Below, piece after piece: positions 59,556-64,000 of a DNA stretch of 64,000 nucleotides. Source of the stretch: an uncultured Burkholderiaceae bacterium (GTDB lineage: Bacteria > Pseudomonadota > Gammaproteobacteria > Burkholderiales > Burkholderiaceae_F). Below the pieces are notes generated by a model. The model was given only the letters and a program-made list of their open reading frames with translations, was not told the DNA's origin and did not search any database. The number at the start of each line of letters is the position of its first letter. Position 1 is the stretch's first letter. Where the stretch lies: contig CALXQR010000003.1 of the NCBI GenBank assembly GCA_944390675.1, positions 163,896 through 227,895 of the forward strand. The letters run 5' to 3'. Both the position numbers and the translations under genes were made by a program.

Positions 59556-60266
59556 ATGCTCGACAAAAGTATTCTCGATAAAGTAGTGTCCTTTTTTAAA
59601 ACTCTCGGAACAAAGAAAGCCTCCGGAGAGCCGATTGACTTGGGAAGACGTCCTTGTCAGTTTGATGACTCAAAAGAAGTGATCATCACAGACGATTTGT
59701 CTGCTCAAGAAAAGCCAGCTTCTAAGCCAGCCAAGACGGTCAAGCGTGTTCGAAAAGAGAAAGATGCGCCGTCAAAAGAAGCGCCTGTTGTGAAATCCTC
59801 CACGTCTGCTCCCAAAACAGCTACGAAAGTCGTTGTGGCAAAAGTGAGACCCAGAAAGGTTTTTTCGCCTGAAGTTGAGGCTCTCCGGACTCAGTATCCT
59901 TGGCGCAAGCTTCGTGTGGAAACACCGTTGCCTGTTCAGACGTTGCCGGAGCCGCTTTTCTTCCTCTCGAATGATAATCAGCCGGTAGAAGCCAATAAAT
60001 TGGAAATTTCTTTTGTTAAAGAGCTTTTGGATAAGGCCGCTCAGGCCGGGGTGGAAAATAAATTCACCTTCAGCATGTCTGCCACCATGAATGTCGTGGT
60101 GAAGTACAAGAAAAAATTAATTGGCCGCGTTTATTTACATGGTAAAAAACACAAGATGGTCTTTAAGGTCGACGGTAAGACGCTTGTGGAAGACGGATTA
60201 ACATTATCCGATTGCAAAAAGCTGCTGATTGTTTGGATTGGGCAGATTAAAGAAAACGCCGCTTAA
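59556..60266 (+). CDS. Unrecognised basic protein with Lys/Ala/Pro-rich linker
   Basis: I do not recognise this 236-aa protein. Residues 1-50 start MLDKSILDKVVSFFKTLGTKK; 50-100 form a low-complexity, strongly basic Lys/Ser/Ala/Pro linker; 100-236 look like a folded alpha/beta domain with FTFSMSATMNVVVKYKKK and YLHGKKHKMVFKVDGKT. No signal peptide or membrane helix. Overall positive charge suggests nucleic-acid or ribosome contact, which is inference. GAGGAGAGG is a strong ribosome site and a terminator follows at 60290, so it is a single-gene unit. Confidence 0.85.
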   Translation: MLDKSILDKVVSFFKTLGTKKASGEPIDLGRRPCQFDDSKEVIITDDLSAQEKPASKPAKTVKRVRKEKDAPSKEAPVVKSSTSAPKTATKVVVAKVRPRKVFSPEVEALRTQYPWRKLRVETPLPVQTLPEPLFFLSNDNQPVEANKLEISFVKELLDKAAQAGVENKFTFSMSATMNVVVKYKKKLIGRVYLHGKKHKMVFKVDGKTLVEDGLTLSDCKKLLIVWIGQIKENAA

Positions 60267-60289
60267 GCGTTGTGAAGTTTGCTTGTTCA

Positions 60290-60321
60290 GGCCGTCTGAT
60301 ATCGACGGCCATTGTTTTTTT
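60290..60321 (+). terminator. Terminator of the basic unknown gene
   Basis: GGCCGTC (60290-60296) / GACGGCC (60304-60310), 7-nt loop, then TTTTTTT at 60315-60321, which runs into the bepA stop on the other strand. Confidence 0.85.
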
Positions 60322-61831
60322 AGCGGTTTTCTTTGGCTTTTTCCTCGGCCAAAATGTCGGCGCGCACAGAACGCAGTTTTCCATCGACTTGACTCATGGT
60401 GTAGTAGTCGCCGTCATTGACCTGTTGGGCCAAGTTGTATTGGTATTCAGCTGCACGCTTATCGCCCTGGGCCATGTACATATCACCCACAGACATGTGA
60501 TGGCGGCTCATTTGATTTAAGGCCTTATAACACCTAGCATTGATCGCGTGATACGAGGGATTGGTCTGGCTCATGGCCTGCTGAGTACGCATGAATTTCA
60601 GAGTTTCCTGATATTTTTTGAGATCGTAGAGTTCGCTTGCGTAGAGCTTCACGGCCATTTCCGACAAGGGATTGTTGTTGACGAGTGTTCTGGCCATCTG
60701 GAGCGCACGATTTTTATCAGCGGCGCTGCCGAACATGAAAAGCACTTCAGATTGGTTTTTCAACAAAATGGCGTTGTTGCCGCCAAGGCTCACGGCTTGA
60801 TTAGCGTAGCGAATCGCGTCATTTTTTTGATTGAGCTTACGGTAGGCGATGGATAAACCATAGCTAAGTGCTGCCTTTTGACGGTTATTCTTAGCATCGG
60901 GCAACTCCAGCTTTATTTGTTTGGCAACCGAAAGCCACCCGTCATGTTTGGTTTCCTGCAACACGCGCATACGTTGCTGAATCAGTTTGAAATCAAATGA
61001 GTCGTTGTGCGTATGAACACCAAGCTGTCGGGTTCTGTTCTCCATGTCACTGATACGCTCAACGGTGAGCGGGTGAGTGAGCAGATAAGCGGGCGCTGCA
61101 GCCTCGTAGTAGCGATTGTTTTGCTGCAAGCGCATGAAAAAGTTTTCCATGCCTTTGGGATCAAACCCAGCCCGCACTAACGAAGTTAAGCCTACGCGGT
61201 CAGCTTCTCGTTCGGCGCCTCGGGAGTAACTTAGCTGATTTTGAATGAGTGCGGCTTGTCCTCCAATTGCAAGCGCGCTTGCCGCCTGACCGCTTCCGGC
61301 TCTTGCGGCCAGCAGCGCCAGTAAAAAAGATCCCAAACTCAAAGCCGCGTTGCCTTTTTGCGCATCGATCATTCGGGCGATATGGCGTTGGCTGACGTGA
61401 CCGATTTCGTGCGCCATGACGCCTGCCAATTCACTTTCACTTTGCGCGGCAATAATCAACCCGGAATGTACGGCGATAAAGCCGCCTGGAATGGCAAAGG
61501 CGTTTAGGGAACGATCCACTAAGGGATAGAAGAAAAAGTTATAGGTATGGGTGTCCGTTACGCTGACGAGTTTGTAGCCAAGACGATTGAGATACTCGAG
61601 CGTTTCAGCGTCGTTGAGGTAACTCGGATCCGAGCGAATCTGGCGCATCATTTGCTCGCCAAGCACCTGCTCTTCCGCTGGAGACAGTTCGGTGCCTGCC
61701 ACAGCGCCCATGCTGGGTAAATTTAGATTAAGCGACTCGGTGGCCAGTTCTCTGGCAGCCCAGACGCCACATGTGGGCGACAATGCTAATTGGGCGCAGA
61801 GGAGGCTGCAGATGAGTCGTTTGGCAAACAC
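60320..61831 (-). CDS. bepA: M48 family metalloprotease with TPR repeats (BepA-like)
   Basis: Periplasmic protease/chaperone for outer-membrane protein quality control. 503 aa. Signal peptide about 25 residues (ending VWA), then M48 domain with zinc site MAHEIGHVSQRH near residue 138 and third ligand Glu in RGAEREADRVG near 204. The C-terminal half (about 290-480) has helical TPR repeats. Matches E. coli BepA (YfgC) in layout; LoiP-type proteins lack the TPR half. No ribosome site of note. The last seven bases of the 59556 gene's terminator touch its stop. Confidence 0.92.
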   Translation of the reverse strand: MFAKRLICSLLCAQLALSPTCGVWAARELATESLNLNLPSMGAVAGTELSPAEEQVLGEQMMRQIRSDPSYLNDAETLEYLNRLGYKLVSVTDTHTYNFFFYPLVDRSLNAFAIPGGFIAVHSGLIIAAQSESELAGVMAHEIGHVSQRHIARMIDAQKGNAALSLGSFLLALLAARAGSGQAASALAIGGQAALIQNQLSYSRGAEREADRVGLTSLVRAGFDPKGMENFFMRLQQNNRYYEAAAPAYLLTHPLTVERISDMENRTRQLGVHTHNDSFDFKLIQQRMRVLQETKHDGWLSVAKQIKLELPDAKNNRQKAALSYGLSIAYRKLNQKNDAIRYANQAVSLGGNNAILLKNQSEVLFMFGSAADKNRALQMARTLVNNNPLSEMAVKLYASELYDLKKYQETLKFMRTQQAMSQTNPSYHAINARCYKALNQMSRHHMSVGDMYMAQGDKRAAEYQYNLAQQVNDGDYYTMSQVDGKLRSVRADILAEEKAKENR

Positions 61832-61928
61832 TTTAGGTTCCTGACATTCATAACAGACCTAATCTTAGCGGGCGCGGGAGCGCTTTGCCGTGCTCTGTTG
61901 CATTAGAAAACAAATTTTGCACAGTCTG

Positions 61929-63263
61929 TCAATGTTTATAGTGCAGGGGTGTCAAGCTGTAGCGCTCTAAAACCTGAGGGCGTCGATCGGGTTTGTCAGC
62001 CGCGTTGATCGGCAGCGTATCGACGATGGCGATTTTTCGGGGACACTTATAAGCAGAAAGCGTTTCCTTGCAAAACCGTCTGACATCTTCCGGTTTCGGA
62101 TGCGTGCCTTTTTCGGGAACGATCAGTGCGCAGACAATGGCGCCCCACGTTTCATTGGGTTCTCCGATGACAAGCGCTTCCTTGATGAAGGGGGAGCGCG
62201 TGAGCATGTTTTCGACTTCAAGCGGATAAACGTTTTCGCCTGCGCTCAAAATCAAGTCATGGCGTCGGGCAAAAACATGCAAAATGCCGTCTTCATCGAA
62301 TTCTCCCAAGTCGCCCGTTTCGAACCAAGGTGTTGTAATGGGATCACGTCCCCAATAGCCGGGAGTATTCATTGGGCTGTTGACTTCGATTTGTCCGTCA
62401 CGAACGCGCACTTGGGCTCCGCTGATGACTTTGCCGCTGCCTTTAACCAATTTGAGGCGATCGGTATAGGGGGTCATGACGACATGCGAACACGTCTCTG
62501 TCATTCCGTAAGTGGTAACGATCGGCAGTCCGTGCTCGTGCGCTTTATTCAGAAGTTTGTCATTGGCCGATGAACCACCCAGAAGAATAACGCGCAAAGT
62601 CTCGGGGGCCTTCCATTGCGGATAAGTTTCGAAAACCTTAGCGAGCATCGTCGGGACAATGCTTGTGATGGTGACTTTGTCGTCAAGCAATGCTTGAGTG
62701 AACGACTCCGGACTGAAAAGCGGGGAGATCGCTAACGTTTTCCGTGCAAAAAGGCAACGCGTGAGAATGGAGAGCCCACCGATGCGGGTCACCGACATGC
62801 AAAGCTGCCAGCAGTCATTGTCCTGCCAGCCCAAGTTCTGTTCGCTCGCGCGAGCAGACTCAATGAGCATTTTGCGGGTAATGATGGCTGGTTTTGGAAG
62901 CCCTGTTGTGCCGGAGGTAAAAAGAACAGCGGCTGTATCATCCGGCAAGGGATCCTTGATATGCCGAATGCTTTCGAGCAGTACGTGCCGTTCAGCAGCG
63001 GTGAGCTTGGGGTGAAGCATCAAAGCGGGGACGCCCAATTCAAAAAGGGCATAAAGCAGCACGATGGTTTCCACCGTGTTGGTGCCCTCAATGATCATCG
63101 GACGGCCTTTTTCAGGCAGTACGTTTTCTTTATGCAGCCGCTCAATGGTGTTTTCAGTTAACCGTGCGAGCCGAGCGAAACTGTAGTCTTGCCCGGCTCT
63201 GCGCAGCCCGACTCTGTCGGGGCAGTCAGCGGCTGCCTCAAAGATGCTGAATGGATTGGCCAT
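61929..63263 (-). CDS. menE: o-Succinylbenzoate-CoA ligase
   Basis: Acyl-CoA synthetase that activates o-succinylbenzoate in menaquinone synthesis. 444 aa, ANL superfamily: AVLFTSGTTGLPKPAI near residue 111 (P-loop), TTYGMTETCS near 246, and WFETGDLGEFDEDG near 306; C-terminal PINAADKPDRR replaces the usual LPxTxxGKxxR lysine motif. Assigned MenE because menB is 5 bp upstream. ATG 63263. Confidence 0.88.
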   Translation of the reverse strand: MANPFSIFEAAADCPDRVGLRRAGQDYSFARLARLTENTIERLHKENVLPEKGRPMIIEGTNTVETIVLLYALFELGVPALMLHPKLTAAERHVLLESIRHIKDPLPDDTAAVLFTSGTTGLPKPAIITRKMLIESARASEQNLGWQDNDCWQLCMSVTRIGGLSILTRCLFARKTLAISPLFSPESFTQALLDDKVTITSIVPTMLAKVFETYPQWKAPETLRVILLGGSSANDKLLNKAHEHGLPIVTTYGMTETCSHVVMTPYTDRLKLVKGSGKVISGAQVRVRDGQIEVNSPMNTPGYWGRDPITTPWFETGDLGEFDEDGILHVFARRHDLILSAGENVYPLEVENMLTRSPFIKEALVIGEPNETWGAIVCALIVPEKGTHPKPEDVRRFCKETLSAYKCPRKIAIVDTLPINAADKPDRRPQVLERYSLTPLHYKH

Positions 63264-63268
63264 TGCTC

Positions 63269-64000
63269 TTAAGGTAAACGCGGGAATTTACTGAAATCGG
63301 GTTTACGCTTTTCAAGGAATGCGTTTTTGCCTTCCTTGCCTTCTTCGGTCATGTAGTAAAGAAGCGTGGCGTTGCCGGCCAGTTCCTGAACGCCAGCCTG
63401 ACCGTCGCAGTCAGCGTTTAAAGCGGCCTTCAAGCAGCGGATGGCAATCGGGCTGTTGGCAAGGATTTCTTTACACCACTTAACGGTTTCGATTTCAAGA
63501 TCAGCCAAAGGCACAACGGCGTTGACCAAACCCCACTGAAGGGCTTGCTGCGCGTCGTATTGGCGGCACAAGAACCACATTTCACGAGCGCGCTTCTGAC
63601 CGATCAAACGGGCCATATAGGATGCGCCCCAGCCGCCGTCAAAACTGCCCACGCGCGGTCCCGTTTGGCCAAAACGCGCGTTGTCAGCGGCAATCGTTAA
63701 GTCGCAGAGCATGTGAAGCACATGGCCGCCGCCGATCGCGTAGCCTGCAACCATAGCGATGACGGGCTTGGGACAGGTGCGGATCATGCGTTGGAAGTCC
63801 AAAACATTGAGGCGAGGCACGCCGTCGCCGCCGACATAGCCGCCGTTGCCGCGAACTTTTTGGTCACCGCCCGAGCAGAAAGCCAAGGGGCCGGCGCCGG
63901 TCAAAATAATGACGCCGATGGCGGGATCTTCGCGAGCGTCTGCGAAAGCTTGGCAGAGCTGCAGAACGGTTTCCGGACGAAAGGCGTTGCGCACGCGCGG
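63269..64000 (-). CDS. menB: 1,4-Dihydroxy-2-naphthoyl-CoA synthase (5' end beyond window)
   Basis: Crotonase-fold enzyme closing the second ring of menaquinone. 243 codons visible; the frame is open to the right edge (…PRVRNAFRP, where R-N-A-F-R-P is the start of the family block), so roughly 30 N-terminal codons are missing. [15 protein letters not shown] near visible residue 40 and [20 protein letters not shown] near 110 are characteristic of MenB rather than general enoyl-CoA hydratases. Operon menB-menE. Confidence 0.93.
   Translation of the reverse strand, partial: PRVRNAFRPETVLQLCQAFADAREDPAIGVIILTGAGPLAFCSGGDQKVRGNGGYVGGDGVPRLNVLDFQRMIRTCPKPVIAMVAGYAIGGGHVLHMLCDLTIAADNARFGQTGPRVGSFDGGWGASYMARLIGQKRAREMWFLCRQYDAQQALQWGLVNAVVPLADLEIETVKWCKEILANSPIAIRCLKAALNADCDGQAGVQELAGNATLLYYMTEEGKEGKNAFLEKRKPDFSKFPRLP

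Overview
This window reads as ordinary chromosomal DNA from an anaerobic or microaerobic, gut-type betaproteobacterium. The best guess is the Sutterellaceae (Parasutterella/Sutterella-like, order Burkholderiales). Grounds are gene order typical of Burkholderiales (rplU-rpmA-obgE, accB-accC-prmA with a zinc-ribbon protein gene, yhdP next to glnE, tkt-gapA, ffh beside a CcsA-like gene), menaquinone genes (menE, menB) in a betaproteobacterium, secreted C69 dipeptidases and a DcuC-type dicarboxylate carrier. The genus is inference; no rRNA gene is present to settle it. I recognised no tRNA, rRNA, CRISPR array, prophage or intact insertion sequence. About 56 genes fill the window, with short spacers and many translationally coupled starts.

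Layout. 1-1370: edge-truncated phosphate transporter (Pit) behind a clear Pho box. 1658-3497: rplU, rpmA, obgE. 3585-4170: the only damaged stretch, a pepF-like 5' end joined to the 3' end of a transposase gene. 4172-8898: leuABCD operon on the minus strand. 9182-11930: rppH, proS, HU. 12190-18929: long minus-strand run ffh-ruvC-ruvA-ruvB-ybgC-tolQ-tolR-tolA plus an unrecognised gene where tolB-pal would be expected. 19039-21257: ccsA-like, small PP0621-type protein, ampD, yggT. 21260-27292: PfkB kinase, zinc-ribbon protein, Ldh-family dehydrogenase, prmA, accC, accB. 27681-32170: mpl, YqiA-like esterase, MarC/YhgN, RNB nuclease.

32266-38116: two secreted C69 dipeptidases flank mgtE and rsmE. 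38404-41479: tkt-gapA. 41579-48616: a peptide or amino-acid locus with two M20 amidohydrolases of identical length (427 aa), an aminotransferase, an EamA exporter, a DcuC carrier and a MarR regulator, with repeated inverted motifs in the divergent promoter. 48713-50277: plsC and a CdsA-like gene with a degenerate signature. 50407-58257: nitrilase, yhdP, glnE. 58292-64000: ferredoxin-NADP reductase, a basic unknown protein, BepA-like protease, menE and the 3' part of menB.

I found no convincing new multi-gene system. The best leads are the dcuC/M20/MarR locus with its shared operator-like repeats, the two unrecognised proteins (12190-12762 and 59556-60266), the terminator that contains the ribosome binding site of the PfkB gene, and the CdsA-like protein with altered active-site residues.
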